A stretch of DNA of 64,000 bases. Source: Micromonospora sp. HM5-17. GTDB lineage: Bacteria > Actinomycetota > Actinomycetes > Mycobacteriales > Micromonosporaceae. Of the stretch, positions 1-10,056 are shown one piece after another. The stretch covers positions 248,001 to 312,000 of the forward strand of contig NZ_RJWA01000002.1 of the NCBI RefSeq assembly GCF_003762835.1. The letters run 5' to 3'. A program made the translations under genes and the position numbers. Within the stretch, counting starts at the first letter, position 1, and each line of letters begins with the position of its first letter. The notes below the pieces were generated by a model, which worked only from the letters and a program-made list of their open reading frames with translations, did no database searches and was not told the origin of the DNA.

Positions 1-1410
1 CTTGGGCAGCAGCCGGTCGTGGTTCCACGCGTTGCAGAACTCGTAGGCCTCGGCCAGCCGGGCGGCCGGTAGCCGGCGACGGGCGGTCACCTGGGCGTGC
101 AGGATCTCACCCCGCTCGCCCAGCCGGTGGAACTGGATCAGCGCGTCGCCCCACCGGCCGCCGATTGTCCCCGACGGGTCCACCGCGTAGTGGTCACCCC
201 GCTCCTCCAGGACGTTGACCACCGCCGCCACGGTGAGCGGGGCGACCACCTGGGTCCAGCCCTCCGGCGGGACCGGACCGGCCGGGCCGCTGCTCGGCTC
301 GTCGGGCGGCAGCGGAACGGGGCCGGTCACCGGGCGCTCGGCGAGCCAGCCGGCGACCCGCCCGGTCTGGTGGTTCGTCCCGTTGCGGGCGTCGAACCGG
401 CCGGCGAGGTCCTGGGCGGTGGCGACCAGTTCGGCGCCGAGCGCGGCGACGGTCAGCCGGGCGGCGTGCCGCTCGCCGTACCCGGGACGGTCGATCGGGT
501 ACCGGGCGAAGCCAGCCTCCTCGGCCAGGCGGCAGACCAGCGCGCCGGCGGCGGCGAACTCCATCGCCGAAAACTCGTCGTACGGGCGGTCGAGCCAGCC
601 CAGGTGCCGTTCGAGGATCTCCAGTCCGCGCTCGTGGTGCCCGGTAAGGGCGCAGAACCGCAGGTGGTCGGCGAGGAACGGGAACGCGTCACGCTCGTGC
701 CGGTGCCGCCGGTACGCCCGGACGTGGGCCTGGGCGGCGTCGGCGTACCGGCCCAGCCGCAGGTACGGCACGAGCACCGTGGCCAGCGCCCGGGCCGGCT
801 GCTCCGGGCAGCCCACCGTGCCGGAGAGGACCGGCTCGACTGCTTCGACCGCCTCGGCCCAGCGGCCCCATCCGGCCAGCAGTCGCGCCTGGTTGGCCGG
901 GTCGCAGCCGGCGCAGTCGCTGTTGTCGTCGCGCGGCGCCGCCCGCCAGCGCGCGAACCAGTCCTGCGCCGCCGCCTGGTCGCCGACGTGGTCGGCGATC
1001 CGGCAGCGGAGGCTGTAGACCGGGTGCGGGCTCTGCCCGTCGGCGCGGATCCGCCGCTCGAGGTCGTCGAGGGCGGCCCGGGCCCGGGCGAGCCCCATCC
1101 GGGAGTTGTCGCGCAGCGCCGCCACCGCCCACTTGTGGTACCAGCGCAGCAGTTCGGCGTCGGCCGGGTCGAACAGATCCGGGTCCCGGTCGAAGGCGGC
1201 GAGGCACCACTCGAACGGCTCCAGCATCCGCCACCGTTCGGTGTGGTAGTTGTGGGCCTCGATCAGCGCGAGCCGCGCGGCGACACCGAGCCGTACGTCC
1301 GCGGCGGCGTCGGCGTGCGCGGTGATCCGCTCCAACTCCGCGATCTTCTCGTCGCCGTCGGGCATGTCCCGGGCCTCGTCGAGGGCGGCGAGCAGGTCGT
1401 CTCCGGTCAC
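1..1410 (-). CDS. TPR-like/YbjN-domain protein, C-terminus beyond the window
   Basis: This minus-strand gene is open for 470 codons and runs off the left edge, so its stop is not seen. It starts at GTG 1410, overlapping the stop of the upstream gene in a GTGA arrangement. The first ~330 residues are Ala/Leu/Arg-rich helices with repeated Trp/Tyr positions resembling tetratricopeptide repeats (for example ELLRWYHKWAVAAL). The last ~100 visible residues resemble the YbjN fold of its upstream neighbour, sharing a GGRWGD..I.FHRLG segment and a YEFCNAWN motif. YbjN-type domains are related to type III secretion chaperone-like folds, but their role in actinobacteria is not established. The gene is probably co-expressed with the smaller YbjN gene. 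Confidence 0.75.
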   Translation of the reverse strand, partial: MTGDDLLAALDEARDMPDGDEKIAELERITAHADAAADVRLGVAARLALIEAHNYHTERWRMLEPFEWCLAAFDRDPDLFDPADAELLRWYHKWAVAALRDNSRMGLARARAALDDLERRIRADGQSPHPVYSLRCRIADHVGDQAAAQDWFARWRAAPRDDNSDCAGCDPANQARLLAGWGRWAEAVEAVEPVLSGTVGCPEQPARALATVLVPYLRLGRYADAAQAHVRAYRRHRHERDAFPFLADHLRFCALTGHHERGLEILERHLGWLDRPYDEFSAMEFAAAGALVCRLAEEAGFARYPIDRPGYGERHAARLTVAALGAELVATAQDLAGRFDARNGTNHQTGRVAGWLAERPVTGPVPLPPDEPSSGPAGPVPPEGWTQVVAPLTVAAVVNVLEERGDHYAVDPSGTIGGRWGDALIQFHRLGERGEILHAQVTARRRLPAARLAEAYEFCNAWNHDRLLPK

Positions 1411-1889
1411 GCCGCCCCCTCGGGACGGAGCTTGGCGACGGCGGCGGACATCTGCACCCCGGTGGAGATGCCGCAGCCGAGCAGCTGGTCGAGCTGAGCC
1501 GGGGTGACCCCGTGCTCGAGGTCGGTGACCACCTCCCCGCAGACCCGGGCGCTGCCGTCGTCGTCGACGTGCACGAACGCCTTCGGCCAGAACCGGTCCC
1601 GGTTCCAGCTGTTGCAGAACGCGTACAGCCGGGGTACGTCGTCGATGTCGAAGCTCGTTCCCGCGATGGTGCGGATCTGCAACAGCTCACCGGCGGCACC
1701 GAGCCGGAAGAAGTAGATCACGCTGTCGTCCCAGCGGCCGACGAGGTCGCCATCCTCGTCCGTGTAGTACGTGTAGCCGCGGCTCTCCAGCACGCTGGCG
1801 ATCAGCTCGTTGCTGAGCGGGTGCAGCCGTTGCGGTCGGCCACCGCCCTCGGCCGGGTCCGTCGTCTCCTGAAACTCCGATTCGGGCAT
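1407..1889 (-). CDS. YbjN domain-containing protein
   Basis: A 160-residue soluble protein. ATG 1889 is preceded by a strong GGGAGGGG ribosome site; the longer upstream reading has none. Residues ~20-155 form a YbjN-type domain with GDLVGRWDDSVIYFFRLG, YAFCNSWNRDRFWPKAF and a final helix (LDQLLGCGISTG). The same two motifs recur at the C-terminus of the downstream overlapping gene, so the pair looks like a duplication in which one copy gained an N-terminal helical repeat region. It is divergent from ftsK. Family membership is fairly clear; function is unknown. Confidence 0.8.
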   Translation of the reverse strand: MPESEFQETTDPAEGGGRPQRLHPLSNELIASVLESRGYTYYTDEDGDLVGRWDDSVIYFFRLGAAGELLQIRTIAGTSFDIDDVPRLYAFCNSWNRDRFWPKAFVHVDDDGSARVCGEVVTDLEHGVTPAQLDQLLGCGISTGVQMSAAVAKLRPEGAA

Positions 1890-2086
1890 GCCGATCCCCT
1901 CCCGGCCGGCCCGCGGGCCGACGTTCCCGTCGACACCGCGTGCGGGCCGACGCCGCCGCTGGTCCGTCCGTGATGGTAGGCCGGGGAACCACGGCGTGGG
2001 GCACCGGTGCACGATCCACGGTGGACGTGCGGACACGGACAGCAAAAGCCTGGCATCCCCGACGCCCGGCGCTAACGTGTGAACTC

Positions 2087-4561
2087 ATGGCGGGCCGTAC
2101 CTCCTCTCAGGCGAACCGGCGCCGGAGTGGGTCCACCCCCCGGAGCGGCGCCTCCCGTACCCGCGGCAGGCGGGCACAGCCGACCCGGGCCCGGCCCGCG
2201 GCCCGGCGTCCGGCGCGGCCCGGTCCCGCCGTCTACCTCGGCCGTGGGCTCCGGGCCGCCTGGCTCGGGCTGGCCCACGCGGTCGGCTGGGCGGTGCGGG
2301 GGATCGGTCGGCAGGCGGCCACGGCCCGGGAGCTCGACCCGGAGCACCGGCGCGACGGTGCCGGCCTGTTCCTGCTCGGGCTCGCCATCCTCAGCGCGGT
2401 GGCGCTCTGGTTCTCCTCGGCCGGCCCGCTCGGCGAACGGCTCGCCGACACGATCCGGCTCTTCATCGGTGCGATCTCGATCGTGCTGCCGATCCTGCTG
2501 CTGATCGGCGCGGTCCGACTGATGCGGACGCCGGCCGAGCCGGAGCACCGGGGCCGGGGCCTGGTCGGCTGGACGGCGCTGTTCGTCGGGACCGCCGCGC
2601 TGCTGCACATCGGCCAGCACCCAACGACGAACGTCGAGCGGGACTACGCGGGTGGGCTGCTCGGGGCCGGCGTCGGCGGGCTGTTGGAGCGGGCGGTCAG
2701 CGCCTGGGTGGCGGTGCCGCTGCTGATCCTGCTGCTGCTGTTCGGCCTGCTGGTGGTGACGGCCACCCCGATCAACAAGATCCCGGAGCGGCTCGGGCTG
2801 CTCGCCGGGGCGGTGCTCGGCCAGCCGGGAGCGGAGGAGTCCGCGGAACGGGACGAGGCGGAGAACCCGACCGCCCAGGAGCGCCGGTCGGCCCGCCGCC
2901 GCCCGAGGCCGCGTCCGGAGCCGCCCGGGGACGACGACGAGGGGTACGACGACGAGCCGGCGACCCGTGACACGGTCGTGCTGCCGCGCCGGCCCCCGGC
3001 GAAGGTCCCCGCCGCGCGGAAGGCTCCCGAGCCGCCGGAGCACTCGCCGCTGCCGACCCGGGCCGAGCAGCTCGCGCTCACCGGCTTGGCCGGCGACTAC
3101 ACCCTGCCGCCGGCGAACCTGCTCCGGCCGGGGAGCGCCCCGAAGACCCGCAGCCGGGCCAACGACGAGGTGATCGCCGCGCTGACCGGTGTCTTCGAAC
3201 AGTTCGACGTGGACGCCGCGGTCACCGGCTTCACCCGGGGCCCGACCGTCACCCGGTACGAGGTCGAGCTCGGCCACGGCGTGAAGGTGGAGCGGATCAC
3301 GCAGCTCTCCCGCAACATCGCGTACGCGGTCAAGTCGCCCGACGTCCGGATCCTCAGCCCGATCCCGGGCAAGAGCGCGGTCGGGGTGGAGATCCCGAAC
3401 AGCGACCGGGAGGACGTGGCGCTCGGCGACGTGCTGCGCTCCCGGGCGGCGACCAGTGACCACCACCCGTTGCTGGTGGGGCTCGGCAAGGACATCGAGG
3501 GCGGCTACGTGGTGGCCAACCTCGCCAAGATGCCGCACATCCTCATCGCCGGCGCCACCGGCGCCGGGAAGTCGAGCTGCCTGAACAGCCTGCTCATCTC
3601 GATCCTCACCCGGGCCACCCCGGACGAGGTGCGGCTGCTGCTGATCGACCCGAAGCGGGTCGAGATGAGCAACTACGAGGGGATCCCCCACCTGGTCACC
3701 CCGATCGTGACCAACCCGAAGAAGGCGGCGGACGCGCTGGAGTGGGTCGTCCGCGAGATGGACATGCGCTACGACGACCTCGCCGCCAACGGGGTACGGC
3801 ACATCGACGACTTCAACCGCAAGGTGCGGGCCGGGCAGATCAAGGCGCCGCCGGGCAGCGAGCGGGAGATCCGGCCCTACCCGTACCTGCTGGTGATCGT
3901 CGACGAGTTGGCCGACCTGATGATGGTGGCGCCCCGCGACGTCGAGGACTCGGTGGTTCGGATCACCCAGCTGGCCCGGGCCGCCGGCATCCACCTGGTC
4001 CTGGCGACCCAGCGGCCCTCGGTCGACGTGGTGACCGGTCTGATCAAGGCGAACGTGCCCTCGCGGCTCGCCTTCGCCACCTCGTCGCTGGCCGACTCCC
4101 GGGTCATCCTGGACCAGCCGGGCGCGGAGAAGCTGATCGGCCGCGGCGACGCGCTGTTCCTGCCGATGGGGGCCTCCAAGCCGATCCGGATCCAGGGCGC
4201 CTGGGTCAGCGAGGCGGAGATCAACGACGTCGTCAAGCACTGTAAGAGCCAGCGGGAGCCGGAGTTCCGACCCGACGTGCTCACCGCGGCCCAGGACGGC
4301 AAGAAGAAGGTCGACGAGGAGATCGGCGACGACCTCGACCTGCTGGTGCAGGCGATCGAGCTGGTGGTCACCTCGCAGTTCGGCTCGACCTCGATGCTCC
4401 AGCGCAAGCTGCGGGTGGGCTTCGCCAAGGCCGGGCGCCTGATGGACCTGATGGAGACGCGGGGGATCGTCGGCCCGTCCGAGGGCTCCAAGGCGCGGGA
4501 CGTCCTGGTGAAACCGGACGAACTGGAGGAGGTCCTGGCCTCGCTCCGCCCGGCCGACTGA
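2087..4561 (+). CDS. ftsK: DNA translocase FtsK
   Basis: FtsK/SpoIIIE ATP-dependent DNA pump that segregates chromosome termini at the division septum. It has 824 residues from ATG 2087. After a basic, disordered start there are four membrane segments (about residues 85-240), then an acidic/Pro-rich linker and the motor. Walker A GATGAGKS lies at ~489-496 and Walker B LLVIVDELADLMM at ~601-613. The C-terminal gamma winged helix (LDLLVQAIELVVTSQFGSTS onward) recognises polar DNA motifs. Length and domain order are those of a complete actinobacterial FtsK. Its position upstream of pgsA, clgR and recA matches the conserved actinobacterial neighbourhood. Confidence 0.97.
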   Translation: MAGRTSSQANRRRSGSTPRSGASRTRGRRAQPTRARPAARRPARPGPAVYLGRGLRAAWLGLAHAVGWAVRGIGRQAATARELDPEHRRDGAGLFLLGLAILSAVALWFSSAGPLGERLADTIRLFIGAISIVLPILLLIGAVRLMRTPAEPEHRGRGLVGWTALFVGTAALLHIGQHPTTNVERDYAGGLLGAGVGGLLERAVSAWVAVPLLILLLLFGLLVVTATPINKIPERLGLLAGAVLGQPGAEESAERDEAENPTAQERRSARRRPRPRPEPPGDDDEGYDDEPATRDTVVLPRRPPAKVPAARKAPEPPEHSPLPTRAEQLALTGLAGDYTLPPANLLRPGSAPKTRSRANDEVIAALTGVFEQFDVDAAVTGFTRGPTVTRYEVELGHGVKVERITQLSRNIAYAVKSPDVRILSPIPGKSAVGVEIPNSDREDVALGDVLRSRAATSDHHPLLVGLGKDIEGGYVVANLAKMPHILIAGATGAGKSSCLNSLLISILTRATPDEVRLLLIDPKRVEMSNYEGIPHLVTPIVTNPKKAADALEWVVREMDMRYDDLAANGVRHIDDFNRKVRAGQIKAPPGSEREIRPYPYLLVIVDELADLMMVAPRDVEDSVVRITQLARAAGIHLVLATQRPSVDVVTGLIKANVPSRLAFATSSLADSRVILDQPGAEKLIGRGDALFLPMGASKPIRIQGAWVSEAEINDVVKHCKSQREPEFRPDVLTAAQDGKKKVDEEIGDDLDLLVQAIELVVTSQFGSTSMLQRKLRVGFAKAGRLMDLMETRGIVGPSEGSKARDVLVKPDELEEVLASLRPAD

Positions 4562-4642
4562 TCCGTCGGCGTCCGGCCTCCCCGAGCAGGATGATCGATG
4601 TTACCCTCGTCTGTCCACAGACAACGATGGGAGCGCGGGGGC

Positions 4643-5902
4643 ATGGTACGCGGCAGAAGGTGGGCCGGCGGGATCGTGGCCGGCGTTCTGGCGGTCGCGG
4701 GTGTGGTCCTGCCGACCACCCCGGCGCAGGCGGCATACGCGGATCCGTTGGTCGCGGTGAGCCGGAGCAAGATGGGGCTGACCTGGCACGCGGAATCGGC
4801 CGCGGCGATCGACGCCCTCGACGCGGCGCTGCCGAACGTCGGCGTCGCGACCGTGCTCGACGACGGCAACCGGGCCATGACGACCTGCAACAGCGAGGAG
4901 CTGGCCGCGTTGCCGATCGCCCCAACGGCCACCACGAAGTGGTGTTTCAACACCGAGGACGCCACGACCGAGGCCTGGGCGCCCCAGGGCCTCACCAGCT
5001 CCGGGGACGCCGACGACGACGGCGCCTGGGGCGCCAAGCGGGCCATCCTCTCCGGCTGGGTGTACGCGAACACCGCGCACGCCCGCTACAACGACGCCAA
5101 GGTGGCCTTCATCGACTACACCAACCCGAACGCACCGGTCTACCGGTGGGTCTACCTGGTCGACCCCAACTCCACCGGGTCGAACTTCACCGCGGCCAAG
5201 ACGCACATCGGTGGGATGGTCTGGTACGGCGACAAGCTGATCGTGAACGCGGTCGGCAACGGCAGCGTCGCCCTGCGGGTGTTCAGCATGTCGCACATCC
5301 TGCGTACGACGTCCAGCGCCGCGCGGATCGGCAAGGGCAGCGACGGCTGGGCCGCCTACGGATACAAGTACGTCATGCCGCAGATCGGCTACTACACCTA
5401 CAGCAGCGGCGCGTGCAGCATGTCCAGCGACACCGCTGTGCCCTGCTTCTCCAGCATCTCCCTGGACCGCAGCACGAGCCCGGACAGCCTGGTCACCGCC
5501 GAGTACTTCAGCGACCAGACCAAGCGTGGCCGGCTCATCCGCTACCCGTTCGGCGCCGACTTCCTCCTGCCCGCCTCGGCGACCCCGACGGAGGCGTACG
5601 CGAGCGCCGTCGGGAACCAGCAGGGGGTGCTCTCCTTCAACGGCCGCTGGTACGTCGCGCACAGCTCGGCGACCCTGCACGGGCAGTTGTGGCGCTTCAC
5701 CCCCGACGGGACACCCGGCGTCTCGAAGACCTGCACGATCGACGGCGCGACCACCCGTACGTGCTGGTCGTTGCATCCCGAGGCGCTGACCTACTGGTTC
5801 GAGACGGGGATGGTCTGGTCGATCACCGAGTGGTCCCGGAACAGCTCCGCCGGCCCGGGCGGCCGGGTGCTCTTCGGCCTGCCACTGGCCTCGCTGCCCT
5901 GA
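4643..5902 (+). CDS. Secreted protein of unknown function
   Basis: A 419-residue exported protein. ATG 4643 follows a GGGAG site and starts a clear Sec signal: RGRRW, then a hydrophobic core, then PTTPAQA before AYADP, with cleavage expected near residue 32. The mature part is rich in Trp, Tyr, Thr and Ser, with many beta-prone stretches (AFIDYTNPNAPVYRWVYLV, FSMSHILRTTSS), two Cys pairs and no transmembrane anchor. It resembles actinobacterial secreted proteins with a beta-propeller look, but no catalytic motif is recognised. A longer in-frame start at 4598 would add 15 residues ahead of the signal and is less likely. Confidence 0.75.
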   Translation: MVRGRRWAGGIVAGVLAVAGVVLPTTPAQAAYADPLVAVSRSKMGLTWHAESAAAIDALDAALPNVGVATVLDDGNRAMTTCNSEELAALPIAPTATTKWCFNTEDATTEAWAPQGLTSSGDADDDGAWGAKRAILSGWVYANTAHARYNDAKVAFIDYTNPNAPVYRWVYLVDPNSTGSNFTAAKTHIGGMVWYGDKLIVNAVGNGSVALRVFSMSHILRTTSSAARIGKGSDGWAAYGYKYVMPQIGYYTYSSGACSMSSDTAVPCFSSISLDRSTSPDSLVTAEYFSDQTKRGRLIRYPFGADFLLPASATPTEAYASAVGNQQGVLSFNGRWYVAHSSATLHGQLWRFTPDGTPGVSKTCTIDGATTRTCWSLHPEALTYWFETGMVWSITEWSRNSSAGPGGRVLFGLPLASLP

Positions 5903-6030
5903 CCGGCCCGCCGGTTTCCGGCCCCGCCGCGACGTTCGACCGCGACCCCGGCCGGCGGATTTCGGAGTGACCCAGCCGACCGAGGCGGTACCGCCCTCGT
6001 CGGGCCGTCGGACCCGACCGGTACCCTCGG

Positions 6031-7548
6031 GTGGTGTCTGCCACGTCCTCCCCGTCTCCGGCCGCCGGCCGTCGGGTCGCCCTGCTCACCCTGGGCTGTG
6101 CCCGCAACGAGGTCGACTCGGAGGAGCTGGCGGCCCGGCTGCACGCCGACGGCTGGCAGGTGAGCACCGACGGCGAGGGTGCCGACGTGGTGCTGGTCAA
6201 CACCTGCGGCTTCGTCGAGAAGGCGAAGCAGGACTCGATCCAGACCCTGCTGGCCGCCGCCGACACCGGTGCCAGGGTGGTGGCGGCCGGCTGCATGGCC
6301 GAGCGGTACGGTCGTGAGCTGGCCGACAGCCTGCCCGAGGCCCATGCGGTGCTCGGCTTCGACGACTACCCGGAGATCTCCGCCCGCCTGGCGGCGGTCC
6401 TGGACGGGGAGCGCCTCCCCGCACACACCCCGCGGGACCGGCGGAAGCTGCTTCCGGTGACCCCGATAGCCCGGCAGCGCGGCGACGTGGTGGTCCCGGG
6501 GCACGGCGGCCAGCCCGCCGCCCGCCCGGCCGGGGACACCCTGGTCGCCGACGAGCGCACCCCGGCCCACCTGCGTCCGGTGCTGCGCCGCCGGCTCGAC
6601 TCCGGCCCGGTCGCCTCGCTCAAGCTGGCCAGCGGCTGCGACCGGCGCTGCGCGTTCTGCGCCATCCCCGCCTTCCGGGGAGCGTTCGTCTCCCGGCCCC
6701 CGGACGAGCTGTTGGCCGAGGCCGAGTGGCTGGCCCGTTCGGGCGTCCGCGAGCTGGTCCTGGTGAGCGAGAACTCCACGTCGTACGGGAAGGACCTCGG
6801 CGATCCCCGGCTGCTGGAGAAGCTGCTGCCGCAGCTCGCCGCGATCGACGGCATCGTGCGGGTCCGGGTCAGCTACCTGCAGCCGGCCGAGACGCGGCCG
6901 GGGCTGGTGGAGGTGATCACCACCACGCCGGGCGTGGCGCCGTACTTCGACCTGTCCTTCCAGCACGCCAGCGAGCCGGTGCTGCGCCGGATGCGACGGT
7001 TCGGGTCGACCGCCCGTTTCCTCGACCTTCTGGCGGAGGTGCGTAAGCTGGCGCCGGAGGCCGGGGCGCGGAGCAACTTCATCGTCGGCTTCCCCGGCGA
7101 GACGCGGGGCGACGTCGAGGAACTGGTCCGGTTCCTCACCGCGGCCCGGCTCGACGCCGTCGGTGTCTTCGACTACAGCGACGAGGACGGGACCGAGGCC
7201 GCCGGACTGCCGGGCAAGGTGCGGGCGGCGACGATCAAGCGCCGCTACGACCGGATCACGGCGCTCGCTGACGAACTCTGCGCCCAGCGCGCCGAGGAGC
7301 GGATCGGCTCGACGGTCGAGGTGCTAATCGACTCGGTCGACGGCGGCGTGGTGGAGGGCCGGGCGGCCCACCAGGCACCGGAGGTGGACGGGTCCACCAC
7401 GCTGGTGGCACCCGAGGCGGGTGGGGTCGACCTGGCGGCGCTGCGCCCGGGCGACCTGGTCCGGGCGACCGTGACCGGCACCGAGGGCGTGGATCTGGTC
7501 GCCGTGCCGGAGGAGATGGTCTCGGCGGCTCCCCGGGGGATCGGGTGA
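6031..7548 (+). CDS. rimO: Ribosomal protein S12 methylthiotransferase RimO
   Basis: Radical-SAM MiaB/RimO family enzyme that adds a methylthio group to a conserved Asp of ribosomal protein S12; 505 residues. The N-terminal cluster domain has Cys in [17 protein letters not shown] and [10 protein letters not shown]. The radical-SAM triad CDRRCAFC is at ~203-210, and a C-terminal TRAM domain follows ([10 protein letters not shown] onward). RimO is favoured over MiaB by [11 protein letters not shown] and AIPAFRG. An Arg/Pro-rich insert of ~50 residues sits between the cluster and radical-SAM domains. The start is one of two adjacent GTGs (6031/6034). It is followed at 40-80 bp by pgsA. Confidence 0.93.
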   Translation: MVSATSSPSPAAGRRVALLTLGCARNEVDSEELAARLHADGWQVSTDGEGADVVLVNTCGFVEKAKQDSIQTLLAAADTGARVVAAGCMAERYGRELADSLPEAHAVLGFDDYPEISARLAAVLDGERLPAHTPRDRRKLLPVTPIARQRGDVVVPGHGGQPAARPAGDTLVADERTPAHLRPVLRRRLDSGPVASLKLASGCDRRCAFCAIPAFRGAFVSRPPDELLAEAEWLARSGVRELVLVSENSTSYGKDLGDPRLLEKLLPQLAAIDGIVRVRVSYLQPAETRPGLVEVITTTPGVAPYFDLSFQHASEPVLRRMRRFGSTARFLDLLAEVRKLAPEAGARSNFIVGFPGETRGDVEELVRFLTAARLDAVGVFDYSDEDGTEAAGLPGKVRAATIKRRYDRITALADELCAQRAEERIGSTVEVLIDSVDGGVVEGRAAHQAPEVDGSTTLVAPEAGGVDLAALRPGDLVRATVTGTEGVDLVAVPEEMVSAAPRGIG

Positions 7549-7629
7549 GGCCGCCGCGCCCGTACCGCGGACCCGCCGGCCCGGGCCGTGCCGACCGTGG
7601 GACGTCGTCGAGTGCGGTGGGGTGACGCC

Positions 7630-8274
7630 GTGACCGAGGCGGCGGAGCCGGTGTCGAGCGGGGCGAACGCGCCGGTGGCGGGTACGGGTGGCGGTCGGGC
7701 GGCGCCGACGGGCCGGGTCGGGCCGGTCCCGGTCGTCAATGCGGCAAACGCGCTGACCGCGCTCCGGCTCGCCCTGGTTCCGGTCTTCGTCGGGTTGGTG
7801 GTCGTCTCCGAGCTGGCCCGGCCGGGCTGGCGGGTGGCCGCCTGCCTGATCTTCGCCTTGGCGTCCGTGACCGACCTGGTCGACGGCTGGATCGCTCGCC
7901 GCTGGGCGTTGGTGACGTCGTTCGGCAAGGTCGCCGACCCGATCGCCGACAAGGCGCTGACCGGCACCGCGCTGGTCCTGCTGTCGTGGTACGACCGGAT
8001 CTCCTGGTGGGTCACGGTGCTGATCCTGGCCCGCGAGTTCGGGGTGACGCTGATCAGGTTCTGGGTGATCCGGTACGGCGTGATCGCGGCCAGCCGGGGC
8101 GGCAAGGCCAAGACGGCGGTCCAGATCCTGGCGATCGTCTGGTACCTCTGGCCCGTGCCGGCGGGCGCGGCGTGGGTCGGCCCGTGGATCCTGGGCGTCG
8201 CCGTCGTGGTGACGGTGCTGACCGGCCTGGACTACGTGGTCCGGGCGTTGCGGCTGCGACGCCCGGTCCGGTGA
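7630..8274 (+). CDS. pgsA: CDP-diacylglycerol-glycerol-3-phosphate 3-phosphatidyltransferase
   Basis: Membrane enzyme of phosphatidylglycerol synthesis: CDP-diacylglycerol plus glycerol-3-phosphate gives phosphatidylglycerophosphate. The CDP-alcohol phosphotransferase signature is complete in DLVDGWIARR...GKVADPIADK, with the four Asp residues in place. Multiple hydrophobic segments run from ALTALRLALVPVFVGLVVV to the C-terminus. GTG 7630 after a GGTGGGG site gives 214 residues; GTG 7588 is an in-frame alternative adding 14 Arg-rich residues. It is co-oriented with rimO and cinA. Confidence 0.92.
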   Translation: MTEAAEPVSSGANAPVAGTGGGRAAPTGRVGPVPVVNAANALTALRLALVPVFVGLVVVSELARPGWRVAACLIFALASVTDLVDGWIARRWALVTSFGKVADPIADKALTGTALVLLSWYDRISWWVTVLILAREFGVTLIRFWVIRYGVIAASRGGKAKTAVQILAIVWYLWPVPAGAAWVGPWILGVAVVVTVLTGLDYVVRALRLRRPVR

Positions 8275-8362
8275 CGTCCCCGCCCGTCCGGTACGGTCGC
8301 TGCGTCCGGTTGTTCCGGGCGCGGTGTTCCGGGCGCGGACCCGGCCGACGGGAGGGAGTGGC

Positions 8363-8881
8363 ATGGACGCGGACGAGCGGGCGGCTGACGGCGCCGCCGC
8401 GGCCGTGGTGCACGCCCTGGCGGACCGGGGAGCGAGCCTCGCCGTGGTGGAGTCGCTCACCGGCGGACTGCTGGCGGCCACGATCGTCGACGTCGCCGGG
8501 GCGAGCCGGGTGTTCCGGGGTGGCCTGGTGACGTACGCCACCGAGGCGAAGGCGTCGCTGGCCGGAGTCCCGGCACCCCTGCTCGCCGCGCGCGGCGCGG
8601 TGGACCCGGAGGTGGCGGTCGCGCTCGCCGAGGGTGGCCGGCAGCGGTGCGGCGCCGACTGGTGCCTGGCGACCACCGGGGTGGCCGGCCCGGAGCCGCA
8701 GGACGGCAAGCCGGTCGGGCTGGTCTTCGTGGCGGCGACGGGCCCCTCCGGCACCGAGGTCCGACGGCTGGACCTCGACGGCAACCGGCGGCAGATCCGG
8801 GTCGGCGCGGTCCGGGCCGCCCTGCGGCTGCTCGCCGACCGGCTGCACGCCGAGGCACCGGCCCCCGTCACCGGGGACTGA
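8363..8881 (+). CDS. cinA: Nicotinamide-nucleotide amidase (CinA C-terminal domain)
   Basis: A 172-residue stand-alone CinA C-terminal domain (PncC type) that deamidates nicotinamide mononucleotide to nicotinate mononucleotide in NAD salvage. ATG 8363 follows a near-ideal GGAGGGAG. Family motifs are VVESLTGGLLAATIVDVAGASRVFRGGLVTYATEAK, with the catalytic Ser/Lys region, and ATTGVAGPEPQDGKPVGLVF. The N-terminal COG1058 half of long CinA proteins is absent, as is common in actinobacteria. It sits between pgsA and clgR. Confidence 0.93.
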   Translation: MDADERAADGAAAAVVHALADRGASLAVVESLTGGLLAATIVDVAGASRVFRGGLVTYATEAKASLAGVPAPLLAARGAVDPEVAVALAEGGRQRCGADWCLATTGVAGPEPQDGKPVGLVFVAATGPSGTEVRRLDLDGNRRQIRVGAVRAALRLLADRLHAEAPAPVTGD

Positions 8882-9073
8882 CCGGCGGTCGCCGCGCGGA
8901 TTTCCCGGCCGGGCCGGGATGTCGTGAGCGCTCGCAGCGGGTACGGTTGCGGGAAGGCTCGGGAAGCCGACGCCGTGGGTCGCCACCGCTGTGGTCACCG
9001 CCGCGCGGTGTGTCGACGCCGACGGCGCCGGTCCGACGTCCGGGGAAGGTTGTCCCGCGACACGGGAGGTGTG

Positions 9074-9769
9074 ATGGTCCTGCTACGCCGGGTCATCGGT
9101 GATGCGCTGCGCGCGCGCCGGCAGGGACAGCATCGGACCCTGCGCGAGGTCTCCTCCGCTGCGAACGTGAGTTTGGGCTACCTCTCCGAGATCGAGCGGG
9201 GGCAGAAGGAGGCGTCCAGCGAGCTGCTCGCCGCGATCTGCGACGCCCTCGGCGCCCGCCTCTCCGAACTGCTCCGGGACGTCAGCGAGACGGTCGAGAT
9301 CGCTGAGCGGCTTCCCGACGTACTGGTGCCATCCCCCAAGGAGCGACCGGGGCCGGAGCAGGCGCCGGCGGCCCGTCCCGAGTCGGGGACGCCGGCCCGC
9401 CGGCAGGGCGCGGCGAAGAACGCCGAGACCGCGGTGCCCAAGCCGGCGACGCGGCACTCCGCAAAGCCGGTCCGGCCGGCGTCCGACGGCAAGCCGGCGG
9501 CCGTGCCGCGCCGCGGCGAGTCCGGCCCGCGGGCGGCGTTGGCCGACCGGATGGTCGCCGCCCGTCCGGGGCGGTCCGCCGTACCCGGGCGCCCCCGTCG
9601 GGGGGTCCGACCGCTGCCCGGCGACACGGTGCGGCAGGTCGCGACCGACGGTACGGTCTCGGTGACCGTCCGGCAGGACTCGCCGCTGAAGGCGACCCTC
9701 CGGGCCACCCGCCGGATCCACCCGCCCGCGGGCGCCAGCCCGGAGCGCGACGTCGTCTGCGTCGCCTGA
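9074..9769 (+). CDS. clgR: ClgR-type XRE transcriptional activator
   Basis: Cro/C1 helix-turn-helix regulator of the ClgR family, which in actinobacteria activates clp protease genes and the psp membrane-stress genes. The HTH is in residues ~5-60: [39 protein letters not shown] long, Ala/Pro/Arg-rich tail without predicted fold follows, making the protein 231 residues, much longer than a minimal ClgR; the tail is the odd part. ATG 9074 follows GGGAGG; GTG 9071 is next to it. It lies immediately upstream of pspA and pspM, as in mycobacteria, supporting autoregulated control of all three. A CGCTCGCAGCG element at 8929-8939 partly resembles a ClgR site. Confidence 0.9.
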   Translation: MVLLRRVIGDALRARRQGQHRTLREVSSAANVSLGYLSEIERGQKEASSELLAAICDALGARLSELLRDVSETVEIAERLPDVLVPSPKERPGPEQAPAARPESGTPARRQGAAKNAETAVPKPATRHSAKPVRPASDGKPAAVPRRGESGPRAALADRMVAARPGRSAVPGRPRRGVRPLPGDTVRQVATDGTVSVTVRQDSPLKATLRATRRIHPPAGASPERDVVCVA

Positions 9770-10056
9770 GTCGGGCCGCGGTCCCGACCCATCCTTGCGC
9801 CGGGGCGTCCGGCCGTCCGGTTCGTCCTGGCCTGCCAACCGCTGTCCGGGGTCCGGCCCGACCAGGGTCGACGGTGTAGCCACCCGGACGACCGCGCGTT
9901 ACGGTGGGGCCGGAGCGGCATGTCCGGTGAACATCCCCCGAGGTCGTACGCCGGGGTGGCGCGGGACTGGGACGATGGAGATCGTGTCGCGTCGGTGCTC
10001 CGGCGGCCCGGCCGGCACGGCAGCGGAGCGATCGACACTGAGGGGATACCGGGGAG

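Noticed and set aside
2072-4240. A 722-residue minus-strand open frame
   Set aside because: Antisense shadow of ftsK; composition is that of a mirror frame.
8929-8939. ClgR operator upstream of clgR
   Set aside because: CGCTCGCAGCG fits the core CGCYNANRGCG except the central A and lacks the A/T flanks, so it is mentioned only as partial.
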